Part shown: piece after piece, positions 23,995 to 34,594 of the stretch
Layout of the letters: each line of letters starts with the position of its first letter
How positions within the stretch are numbered: position 1 is the first letter of the stretch
Position numbers and translations under genes: made by a program
Notes under the pieces: generated by a model
The model's database searches: none
Seen by the model: only the letters and a program-made list of their open reading frames with translations
Told to the model about the DNA's origin: nothing
Assembly: GCA_032358165.1 (NCBI GenBank)
Contig: JAALGY010000041.1
Location: 310,001-374,000, forward strand
Origin: Diplosphaera chodatii
Taxonomy: Eukaryota; Chlorophyta; Trebouxiophyceae; Prasiolales; Stichococcaceae
Reading direction: 5' to 3'
Length of the DNA stretch: 64,000 nt

Positions 23995-25061
23995 GCAGCA
24001 GCGCAACATATCTCCTCTGGTAGTGGCTTGGCAGAAGAGTTTCAGCTTCCGGCTGCAGCAGAGCCGGAGCGGCTATATGCGGCCTGCCTGCTGCTGTGGC
24101 TCCGCCTGCTCCTGGGGTTCTCCAGGATTGCACTGGCGCTTGGGGTCCTCCAGGATTGCACTTCCGCTTTCAAGCTTGGTGTTTCGTTGTGGCTCCTAAG
24201 AGTCCATCGACAACAGCTGCTGTGCAGCAAGAACTACAGCTGCCTGCACAGCTTCACCAGAAGGCGCATTCTGTGTGCTGCTGTTTCGATGTCAGGCATG
24301 AGGTCATCGTGGGCATGCACTTGCAGCAGTTTGAGTCCACAGCGTCACTTTCAGTGCAAGCATTTTCACGCACCGTGAGCTGAAGTGAGGAGCAACCGCA
24401 CAGTTGCCATGGGCGCACCACAGTATGGCAATGCATTTGACAGCAGTACATGCATGGTAATCAGCACGCAACCGGGACAATCGGCTCTGCCAGGTACAGA
24501 GACTGTTCGTGCGGCAGTGCTGCTACCACTCGCCCGAACTGACCCTGAGCTACGGTAACATAGGGCGTCTCGCTGCAAGAGATTGAGTGCCAACCCACTT
24601 GACCCCCGGTTAACGGTGGCATCAAACCCTGGATTGCGATTTTGATGACGTTGTTCAGGGGCTTGTACGATCGCGGGAACCCACCTGGCAGGTTATGCTC
24701 TCAGCTGGCGGTGGCCACGTGCCAATCCGCACAAATGTCAACGCCACAGCACGGCGCCCGCATATTGTACTCTCTGTTGGAGTCCACTCTCCCATTTGTG
24801 GGAGCTCCGCATGCTCTTAGGGTTGAGGGGGTACGACATCACAGCTCGCTTCCTGGGGCAACGGAACATAGATCGGTCAGGTGACCGTGGCGTTTCAGGT
24901 GCAGCTGGCAGCTGGCACGTTGTCGACTCAGCTTCATGCCTTACAGCTGGCGCAACTTCATGCATGTGATATGACTGCTGGGGCTCAACTTCGGTTAAGG
25001 CAGGCTGCGTGGGCAACGCCTCGGATCGAGTGACGCCCGGACCGAAGGGTGCTGACATGAG
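23995..25061. other. SKIP 3' flank and upstream region of GT49-1
   Basis: No conserved coding block. The interval should hold the SKIP 3' UTR and the promoter and 5' UTR of the first GT49 gene. A TATA-like or initiator element could not be singled out. Confidence 0.4.
24114..24169. repeat. 28-bp tandem duplication in the SKIP 3' flank
   Basis: Two adjacent 28-bp copies of a unit beginning ggggt(t/c)ctccaggattgc lie at 24114-24141 and 24142-24169, with three mismatches. They lie about 120 bp after the SKIP stop codon, probably in the 3' UTR. Confidence 0.8.
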
Positions 25062-28000
25062 ATGGACAGACCTACACTGCGGGGGCCAGCAGCGGCTGTG
25101 AGCCAGAGGGTCCCAAGAGTAGGCGGCATGAAGGGCGAGGCTGCCGAGGCGCCCCAGCAGCCGGCTGGCGACGCCCCCAGCGCCGGCCGCCGATGGACGA
25201 CCTGGGGCGTCGTGCTGCTACCAGCCTTCTGCCTAGTTGGTGCGACAGGCCGAGCACGGTCAGCTCTGGCATGCAGCATGCCGTGTGCCTGCTGAGCCGC
25301 ACACCCTTATTCCCTGCCTGACCTGGGCCGCATGTCTGAAGCAGCCTGGATGGCGTCGCATAGCGATTGGTGTGCACGGGACTTCGATGCACCAACACCA
25401 AGTTGCTGCAAGACGTGGAAGGCAAGCGCCAAACCCAGTCAGGCGTCCGCTGTGCACAGCAGCCTGCGGCTGTCTGACGAACCAGGCACTACAGCGCACT
25501 TTGCCAGCCAGCAGCCAGCCGGACGCGTCTGCATTAACCCCTGGCCTGACGCCTCATCTGGCTCTGCCCCGGCGCAGCGCTGTGCCTGGTGCTGACGGCG
25601 GGCCCCAGCGGGCGGCCAGCGGTGCTGACGGACATCGTGTGGCGGAGCGTCACTCGGCCGCTCGTCATCCTGCGCCGGCAGGCGGCGCCGGAGAGCTCGG
25701 GTGCGGCGGCGGCGGTTCAGCGCCTGCCGTCACGGGAGGCGGTGGACTGGGCTGCCTGCCTGCGGGAGGACGACACAGACACGCCATTCACCGTGCAGGA
25801 CTTCATCGCAGCGCGGCCTGCGAGGTTTGTGCCTTGCACTCCCGAAGAGCCTGTCAACACATGCACGCCATGCTGTGCTCTGGCACCGTTTCGCTGATCA
25901 GCGCCTGCCTGCACCAGTAATTGTCGTGCAAGGTCGAGATCAACACTATGCTCGTGGGTGGGCTTGCAGGGTGAAGGTGGAGGCGGTGTTCCACAGCCGC
26001 CACCCGCGTGCAGCCACAGCCGTGACAATGTTTGTGATCGCCACGACCTCGCGGCAGGTGTGACTTGCAGTGCGTCAGACTGTTTCTGCCATCATGGTGG
26101 CTGCGAGAGCACATGAACGCTTGCAGGCCAGGGGTCACACTGGTGGCTTGGCGAGGCCACGAAACACATCTTTCGTGTGGTACAGCTACACGTTTTGACA
26201 TTCCACATCACCATCCTGCTGCAGCAATCTGCTCTCATACCACATTTGCGTATGCAGGACTATTTGGACGATCTGTGTGCCTCCTACGGTTCGGTCATCA
26301 CCCTTGCATACTACATTGCTGTGCCGGCAAATGCAACAGACCCAGCAGCCGTCATCTCGGCCGACATTGACGTCATCAAGCGGAAGTTTGACCAGTGAGT
26401 ACTGTCAAACGTGCAGCCCCCACCCTGGTGCCTCAGCTGCCAGCAAGCTGCTAGTATTGTCAGGCTGTCCTGATGCGAGCAGCTGTATACTATATAACAC
26501 TGTCATGACCGCAAAACGAGTGTGTTTGACTGGTCCCATGTCGATCATCCCGTATGCTGGTCCTGAGCTCGAAGCTGATGTCGTGCAGCTCTCGCCTTGC
26601 CATTTCAGTTGTTGATGCTGTCCTTGCCTATTAACAGGATGGAGACAGAAGGGAAGTGCCAGATCGATGTGTTGATTGTGTCAGAGCGCGTCGAGGGCGC
26701 CGCAGCCAAACTGTTTCCCATCAAGTGAGTCGACCTTAGCCCAACATTGGGCTCAGGCGTGCACCCTCAGGATGACGAGCACTGGGTGCAGGATCACCAC
26801 TCACGTCGGGCACCTTCACGGCAGCGTGCCACGTCACATACCTCGTTTCCTGTGCGTCATTGGCAAACGAGAGGGTGGATGGTTCACAGTGTGCTGCGGA
26901 ACCTGGCGATGCTGACGGCGCAGACGGATCTCGTGATGCTGGGCGACTTGGACATGCTGGTTGGCACGGACCTGCGGGAAGTGGTCACCTCCAAAACCAA
27001 GTGCGTGCGGCCCTGCTCGCGCCTGGGCAACCGGCAGCCTGCATGCTGAAGCTATGGCCGCAACTGCCGTTGATACCATGTGCACCGCGGAAATATGTTC
27101 AGACTTGGTCCGAGCCTGCAGGTACCAGCAGTTGCTGGACATGACAGCCGACCGACATCTGGTGGTGGTGCCCACCTTTCAGACCTGGGAACTGGAGTAC
27201 GCCTACAACGCCTCGGAAGGTGGGAGTGGACCCACTTGCGGGTTGCTAAGTACCTGATGACAGTGCTTGTCTCCAGCAGGATGGGAGCAGCTCGCGCCCA
27301 GATCTGCCATCCACACGACCTGAACGTCGTGGCGCTGCTGTCCAGGCGGCAAGGCGGCGGCGGCGCGGTTGTGGGACGGCGAGCACTTCCGCTACTTCCT
27401 TGAGGTGCTTCCTGTTGCCAGCCGGTTCTGAGCGCCCCTTGCCCATGCAGTGCCAGATGATGCGACTGGCCTGTGGGTCACGGCCTGTCTCATGCACCCC
27501 AGCAGCGCCTCCTAACAGGCTTATTGAACAGCCAGATCCACATGGTTCCTCAGGGCTCGTTCCCGACATCGTCACTCATTCATTTGACATGCCCGTGCAG
27601 AAAGGATTTGAGCCCGCGCATCAGGATACAGACTTCCCGCGCTGGATAAATGCAACGCAGCCGTACGAGCTCAACAACACGCACGAGCTGTGAGCATGTA
27701 TTTGGCGCCTGTGCCTATATACACTGTTGTTGTACGTTCATCAGACATGGGGTTTGCCAGCACCGCATCAATATCATGGTCTGCGTGCAGATGTTACCTT
27801 GCATGGAGGTGCTGTAGCAAGGAGGCATTGCTCGGCTGTGCCCGATACTGACATGCTGCTGCGTGCAGATTCGAGCCGTGGTGGATCGCGCGGCGCGCAG
27901 ACATCATCCCGTATGACGTGCGCTACAGGGGCTACGGCAAGAACAAGCTGCAGCACCTGCATGAGGCGGTCAACGACCTTGGCTTCAGGTGACAAATGTG

Positions 28001-29481
28001 CCAGCGATGGTCAGCAATGAAAGTGTACCATCACTCAGGCTGGGCCTGCGACTTTGTAGCAAGGCATTACATGTGTGACATGTGCATGCATGTGAGGCGG
28101 TACCCATGCAACCGCCTTGCTTCGGCATATATGCTGAGGGTGTGCGATCTCCTTGCTGCTGACTTTGTGATGCGACTACCCACATTCGGAGCAACGCAGA
28201 GCCTCTTCATTGCCTGTCGGACAGAATGATTTTGCGGTGGTGGATGCTGCAGGTATGTGGTCCACCCGTCAGCGTACATGGTGCACCGGCCGCACCCCGA
28301 GAGCGCCGCAAAACAGCAGTTCGATGCCGATGTGGCAGAGGTGAGGCAACTTGCCCCACTGTCTTTGCTGAGACGTGCTGCATTCATCCGGCATGACGGG
28401 CTGTCGGCAGCTGATTGCTCAATCTCCCAAGCTTGCCACGTCCAGCTGCCTTGGATCAGGAGACTCCATTCCTTCTTCCCACTGTCCTTTCTGCCCCGCC
28501 AGATGAAAGCGAAGGAGGCGGCAGGGGCGCCAATGGCAGCCGATGAAGAGTCGCACTTCAGCCTGTTCGGCACAGCCCAGGTGTGCAGCCGTTGACAAGT
28601 CTCAGGTTTCAAAGCAGCTCAGCAGTGCCAGCGGCATATTTGGCCAGAGGCATATATAGTAGCATTGAACAGCAGGCGGCAAACCTATGGCTCTCTAGGT
28701 TCTCACCAACCTCCTTATTGCTAGCAGCTTTGCTGGCTGGCACGCTCGTGCATGCTGTGGCTGCAAGGCGCTTCAAGTCAGCTCACGCGCAGGCACCATA
28801 ATCAGGAATCTCGTGCAGCAAAGTCAGTCTGGTGCATGCATGTTGGTGCGTGCAACCAGACACGAGGTGGCGACAGCCAAAGTGTGCATCTGCTGTCCTT
28901 CCTTTCTCCCTTTTCACTGTTCGGTTTCCTGCCTCCCCTGTCTGCAGGGGTGGCTGAACGAGCAGTTTGAGACGCCGCCGCCGCACCGCATCCTGGTGAC
29001 CGCCGGGTGGCGCCGCTGCCGCGACGCCCTGCCCTTCTGGCACGTGTACAGCGGCGCCGGGGAGCCCATGCAGACGGTGCACCACCCCCGTTGCTACATT
29101 CATATGGGCTTGAGTCGTCGAGCATGCTGCGCAGGCTGCTGTGTGCTCACATCCTGAGGGGACTTGTGATCGACAAGTCGGCACCCTTGTCTCTGAAGGA
29201 GGTCGCAACAATGCGCCCAGGATTACAAACAGCATGATCAGCTGCACCACAGAAGACTGAAGCCTTTGTGCGTACAACAGGTGACCAGTCCAGAGCAGCT
29301 GGTGGACGCCGCCCCGGCGCCGGCTCCCGGCCAGAGCAATGTTGGGGGCGGCGGGGATGGAGGCAGTACTGGCGGCAGTGCTGATGGGAAGCAGGAGGGC
29401 GATGCAGCCGGCAGTGAACGGGCGCCGGCACGCCGGCTGCTGGGCCGCCATCTCGCAGGGCTGTGGCACGGCCGGCTGTAA
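25062..29481 (+). CDS. GT49 (LARGE/B4GAT1-like) glycosyltransferase, copy 1
   Basis: Type II Golgi-type glycosyltransferase with a family 49 domain, related to the animal xylosyl/glucuronyltransferase LARGE and to B4GAT1; the algal acceptor is unknown. Fourteen exons: 25062-25239, 25578-25824, 25970-26057, 26258-26394, 26638-26724, 26890-27000, 27122-27219, 27346-27404, 27601-27689, 27869-27988, 28253-28340, 28503-28580, 28948-29076, 29281-29481. They sum to a multiple of three: 569 residues from ATG 25062 or 547 from ATG 25128. The anchor is split over exons 1 and 2 (VVLLPAFCLVALCLVL, about residues 28-43 from the second ATG). The sugar-nucleotide/metal motif LVMLGDLDMLV has DLD at about 243-245. 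Further family blocks: LFPIN, DRHLVVVPTFQTWE, HFRYFLE, RYRGYGKNKLQHLHE and YVVHPSAYMVHRPHP. The C-terminal tail is Gly/Ala-rich and low complexity. It converges on copy 2. Confidence 0.9.
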
Positions 29482-29966
29482 TGAGCATTGGGTGAACATG
29501 TGATGAAAACTATGCATCAGACTGCTGAATGGCTCTTTGTAGTATTGTGACAAGGTTCCATCGATGTGTAGAGCGCAACATTTGAGCATCTTTTGGTGGA
29601 GCATCTTTATCACCATGTGGGCGCGGGGGACGGCAGGTGGGTGAAGTACTTGAAGCACGTGGACTGGGAATGTGATCCATTCAGTGACGAGTGTTTTCAT
29701 GGGCATATCTGTTGAAACCCTGCAGATGATGGTGTGTGGTTTGATGGTGTTCAGAGTCGATCGCTTGCAATGCTAAAGTCTATCTGATGCTGATGAGTTG
29801 CGTCGAAGTGCCTGCTATATATGGAAAGACAAGGGACTAAGCATGCAACATGGACCGATTTGCAGTATGGCAGGGCACGATAGCAGGTCCAGCACGTTTA
29901 AAGCTGTTGCAAAGATTTTCATGATAAAGGCTGCACCCATACCAGTCGGCTGCATATTGCTGCGCC
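29482..29966. other. convergent 3' intergenic spacer between GT49 copies 1 and 2
   Basis: A 485-bp interval between two convergent stop codons, expected to hold both 3' UTRs and poly(A) sites. No coding block and no strong hairpin were seen. A TGTAA at 29477-29481 overlaps the copy 1 stop codon itself and is therefore unlikely to be the functional signal. Confidence 0.5.
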
Positions 29967-32900
29967 TCATGACAGTTCTTGCAGCCGTGCGTCGGCCTGC
30001 ACCACTGTCTTGATGGCTTCGCCATCCGGCCCAAAGACATTCCAGTGGGGCAGCTGGTCTCTGCACACTCTGAATCCAGGCGTCACTTGCGGCGTGAATG
30101 CCTTGTCGGCGCGCCACTGGCTGCCGAACCACTCCTCTGTAGCCACGAAGATGTTCAGGTTCTTTGCTGCCGGATACACTGCTGTTGTCAGCGCTGCGTC
30201 TGGCGCTGCCGCTGGCTCCAGGCTGTCTATCTCGGCATTGAACTGCAGCAACCCACAGCAAGCCGCCATCAGACCCTTAATCAAACAATTGCGACATTGT
30301 ACCATGCATGCCATGCGGCTCGAGGTGCCTGTCGCCCAGCAGTGACAACCGCGAGGCCCTTTATATGGCCTGCAGGTTGCAGCTACCTGGCTTTTGGCAG
30401 CGCTGGCAGGGTGAGGCCGGTGCACAATGAAAGCCCGAGGGTGGACAACATACCTGCATGTAACAGCACCAGAAGTTCGGCGTCATGACCGACACTTGTC
30501 AGACAGGTTTATTTGCAAATCATGCACACTGCAGGCGATCACGCAGTGAGGCGGGCAGCAGTGTGCACGCAAGATAGACAGCGGGCTCCACTCACCGAAA
30601 GCCGAGCAGCTGCTTCAGCATCTGGAGGTGCTGCACCTGTTGTCAGCAGACCGGTCGTGGGATCTTGCTGCTGGCATACAGACTGCTGTTTGTAAATACA
30701 CTGCACCTGCCAGTGTGCATGCAGATGATCAGTCCGGGTAGCGGCCTACCTTGTTCTTGCCGTAGCCCCTGTACTTGCTGTCGTAGACGCTGATGTCTGC
30801 GCGCCGACCTATCCACCAGGGCTCAAACCTACAGGCGCAGACCATCACGCTGCAGTTTGTCTACTGTCGTGTTTTTAAACTGCCTCTTGTAGTAGCCAGA
30901 TGAGTTGTTCAAGAAACCATTTCATTTTCGAGACCTTGTCGAGACTGGAGCTTATCAAATCCTACCCTGGGTCTGTCTCGTTGAGGGTGTAAGGGTGCTC
31001 TGCCGCCACCCACAGGTCAAACCCGGTATCCTCATGCGCATTGTCATATTCATCCTGCAGGGGGTGCACACATTGAGACCTGTTGCATCACATGTCACAT
31101 GTCACGGGCGTCACATGCCCAGTTTTGTGCTGATGTGAGCGAGAGAGGATACCCTATACGAGTAGTTGCCACTTGTCTTGGGATTAGCAAGCAATGCTGG
31201 TTCTTCTCGCTACAGCACCTGTAGGAAGTAGCGGAAGTCAGGCGTGCCCTTCCACAGGGACGCTGCCATCGCCTTGCCACCTGCGGACGTGACAACACGT
31301 TGTCAGCAATACCGTGGCACGTCAGCAACAGCATGCGTGTATGCAACATGCCATTTGGAGTACGCATGCATCAGACATGGCATTGCATTGCGTGCACCTG
31401 CTGCGGCGGCCAGGGCGGTGGCCTTGCTGTCAGACTCGAAGGCGGGCACCACCACTAGCCGATTGCCTTCCGTCAACTGCAGGAGCTCCTGGTACCTGCA
31501 CACCATGGCACGCGTCCTTCGAGGGTGTGTCATGTGGAGCGAGCATGGAATAGAAGAGCTCTGAAACATGCTCTCCGCCGCACGCTGGCTGACGGCGGCG
31601 CCGCAGTTGCAACAGGGCGACGCCTGCAGAACACTGGGGCCTGGGCGCCCCGGCACTGCAGCAAACATCTTACGAAACCATTGTCCGTCATTTCTCACTG
31701 CTGCGCATTGCTGGCGGCCGCCGCCAGGTCAGCGCCGGCCAGCAGGTCCAGGTCGCCGAGCATGACGAGGTCCGTCCGGGCGTTGAGCAGCGCCAGGTTG
31801 CGCAGCGCGTTGATGGGGAACAGGTGCATCGCCGCCTGCAGCGGCGGCACAGCAGGGCTGCAAACTTGCCAGAGCATGGATCAGAATGCGTTTGCAGCCA
31901 CTGACAGTAACTTGGAGGCAATAGAGCCTCATATTGGGCCCACCCTCCTGAATGATTCAGTCCCTGAGCCACAGGCGGCAGGTGCATGACGAGGGGCAAT
32001 GGGTTGCTTTGGGAGCACATCATAGGAAGCGCACCTGGGTTTCAAGGCGCTCCGAAACTACCAGGATGTCCAGCTGGCATGCCCCGGCAGCCTCCAGCCT
32101 ACACATGTTGAAATATGCATCCCTGAGGCAGAAGTGTCAGTGAGGCAGGCGGTGTGCTGACAAGATGGGTTCACAGACTGCATGCCAGCCAAAGGTGGGA
32201 GGCTGTGCAATGCTGGGCAGTGACAGCAGCACCTGTCAAACACGAACGCTACATCGGCAACCGTGTTCGCTATGCTGACGGCGGCATCTGCCGCTCCAGC
32301 CAGCACGCCAACATACACGGCCAGCGAGATGACCGAGCCATAAGACTCGCACAGCCCTGGTAACATATCCTGCGCAGCAAACGTCCAAAGTGCTGTATAC
32401 GGATCACAGCAAGGGTGCAGGCTGTACAATGCTTCCAGCAGCAGTGGCAGCAGCAGGGCTGCCAGCAATGTATCAATCCCTTGAATGGTTGCACCTTTCG
32501 TTCGGTGGTGCCGGTGACCAGCATGGTGATGGCCGTCGGCGCGCGTGGCAGGCGGCTGCTGAACTGCGCCTCCACCTTCAGCCTGCAGCATAAGAAGCGG
32601 TATTTTGAAACCATATGATATGGCTAACCTGCCCCTCAAACCCTCTGAACATCCATGGAGTGCCGCAATGTGTACAGAACGTATGATCACAGCTGGCATG
32701 TACTGGTGCCATGCGTCAAAGGACACATGGCGGAGCGGCCTGCCTGGCAGGCGCCGCCTTCAGGAAGTCATCCACACCGAAGGGCCGCTCCAGCCCCTCC
32801 TCGTGCAGACACTTGGCCATGTCCACCGGCTGCTCGCCCTGTAGCACCGCAGCCTCCAGGAGCGCAGCAATCTCAGCATCCTCTGGTGACAGCTTGCTGT

Positions 32901-33770
32901 TGGTGGCGCCGCTGCGGCTGTGCTCGGTGCCGCTGCTGCCCTTGCCATGCCACAACTCTGAAGCCTGCTGTTCTTCTGTGTCGTCCTGTGTATGCGCAAT
33001 GCTGTTGCCACCGCCGGCTGAGTCTTGCCTTTGCGTCTGCTGTGTCAGGGGCTTGGGGTCCTCGGGCTTCACCATGTTGGCATCTGCCGCAGAGTCGTAC
33101 GCAATGATGTCATCGAAGTCGTCGCTGAGGAAAGTCACGCTGCCGTCGGCGCTGATGAGCCTGTCTGCTTCTGCCTCCTCGGCTTCTCTCTCCTCCTCAG
33201 CTGCTGACTTTGCTTGCAGCCTGTTGGTATCGCTGTCTGCTGCTTCTGCGCTGACCGTCTTGGCCGCTTTGCCAGGACCACCCTGGGGCAGATCTGCCCG
33301 CAGCGGCAGCTGCTGCGGCAGGACTGCTGCTGCCGCTACTGCCATGGCAACATGCACATCGGCAAGGGTGCTGGGTTGCGCAGCTGCAGCTGCAGGTCGG
33401 CTTGCACGGTGCAACCCAGCAGCTGGTCGTCTCGTTAGCAGCAGGCACCCTGCATCAGGCGGCAGCACACGGTCAAGTGGGCCGGGCAGTAGTGCAATAG
33501 AACCTGCAATCATGGACGATGCAGTGTGGTGCCTACATCGGCGACAACGCCTTTCGAAAAGCTGTTGAGTGAAGTTCCGATAGCAGACAGACCATACTCA
33601 CCCAGTACAAGCGATGCCAGCGCAATACCGCATAGCAGGACCCGCGGCGTGGGGCTGCGCCTGGCTGGCGAAGCGACCTTGGGCAGCAGCGGCCTTGCGA
33701 ACGACGGCAGCTCCGAATACGCCATGTCCTGTAGGATGCATTGGGTCACGGGCGGGGTTGTGGACCGCAT
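29967..33770 (-). CDS. GT49 (LARGE/B4GAT1-like) glycosyltransferase, copy 2
   Basis: Paralog of copies 1 and 3. Thirteen exons: 33725 (or 33770)-33602, 33503-32744, 32582-32495, 32369-32233, 32098-32035, 31835-31699, 31495-31398, 31280-31219, 31054-30966, 30828-30750, 30636-30596, 30453-30387, 30242-29967. The total is 2022 nt, or 673 residues from ATG 33725. The membrane anchor VLLCGIALASLVLGE is near the N-terminus. A long acidic, Ser/Glu-rich stem (about residues 90-270) is absent from copy 1. The GT49 domain has LVMLGDLDLLA with DLD at about 419-421, LFPINALRN, NRLVVVPAFESD, FEPWWIGRRADISVYD, RGYGKNK and FIVHRPHPAS. It ends ADARLQELS. The exon 2 donor is GC rather than GT. Several exon lengths (88, 137, 98, 89; 79+41=120) equal those of copy 1, showing common descent. 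The start is shared head to head with copy 3. Confidence 0.9.
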
Positions 33771-34594
33771 GCTGGAGAATCAGCTGCAGGGGTGCACGAA
33801 TTCAAACGGCGGCAGCGCAGCAACCAACCATGCGCACACGTCGGGCTGCGTGCCACACTGCTGATGCAGAATGAAGTGCATCATAGATTCCAACCGCTCG
33901 ACCATGTTGTATCACTACCTGCGCGTGTGGGCCGAAGCTGCGAGTGCGTTTGCCTTGCTCGTCCGTCCGCTGGCAAGCACCTGACGTGCGTCAAGGATAT
34001 TGCTACGCGCTCAAGGTTGAGTGTTGGTCGTGATAGTGCAAATTGAGTGGACAAGACCGCGCCTTGGAAGGTCCAGCGGGCGCTGTCACGGCAGCCGGTC
34101 CCTGTCGCATGCATCTCGAGATCGGGGCCACGTGCCTCGGCAACATCGAGGACAGCGACAGGCCTGCGCACGGCCGCAGCATGCCAAATGTCAGGTATAC
34201 ACACACATGGTACCAACCACTTGGTCACTTGTTCATGACAGGTGTCGAAAGCAAGGCATCCTTGTGTTGCTGCTGCGTTGCCTCGAGGCCATCGACATCA
34301 GCGGGGGCTGACGCAGCAAACAAAGGTCATATTTGTAACACAACTTCGGATTTGTCGACACGCAAGCGCTAGAGCTTGACGCAGAGTCGGATATCAATAT
34401 TCACAAGGCGCACGATCGCAAGCGGCGGCCAGGCCTCGGCTGCATGCACCGGCTGCCGCGCATCTGTACCGCGGTGTAGGGACTGCTGCATTGCGCGGTG
34501 GGGGAGGAACTGGCAGCACCGAATACCTCATATCCATCTAGATTCAATCATCAGCTCCCAGATCCAGGAGGCGAGCGGCGTCGGCCGCTGCACC
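33771..34594. other. divergent promoter interval between GT49 copies 2 and 3
   Basis: About 820 bp separate the start codons of two head-to-head GT49 genes, so a bidirectional promoter is possible. No coding block is seen on either strand. No clear TATA box, initiator or palindromic element stood out. Confidence 0.45.

Noticed and set aside
22958..24199. A 413-residue plus-strand open frame overlapping SKIP
   Set aside because: It is an alternate frame of SKIP exon 8 with an Arg/Ser/Thr-rich composition. The correct frame gives the conserved SKIP C-terminus.
29477..29481. TGTAA as the poly(A) signal of GT49 copy 1
   Set aside because: It overlaps the stop codon itself, which leaves no 3' UTR upstream of it.
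32711..33568. A 285-residue plus-strand open frame
   Set aside because: It is antisense to exon 2 of GT49 copy 2, which fits the minus-strand splice model and has the expected acidic stem.
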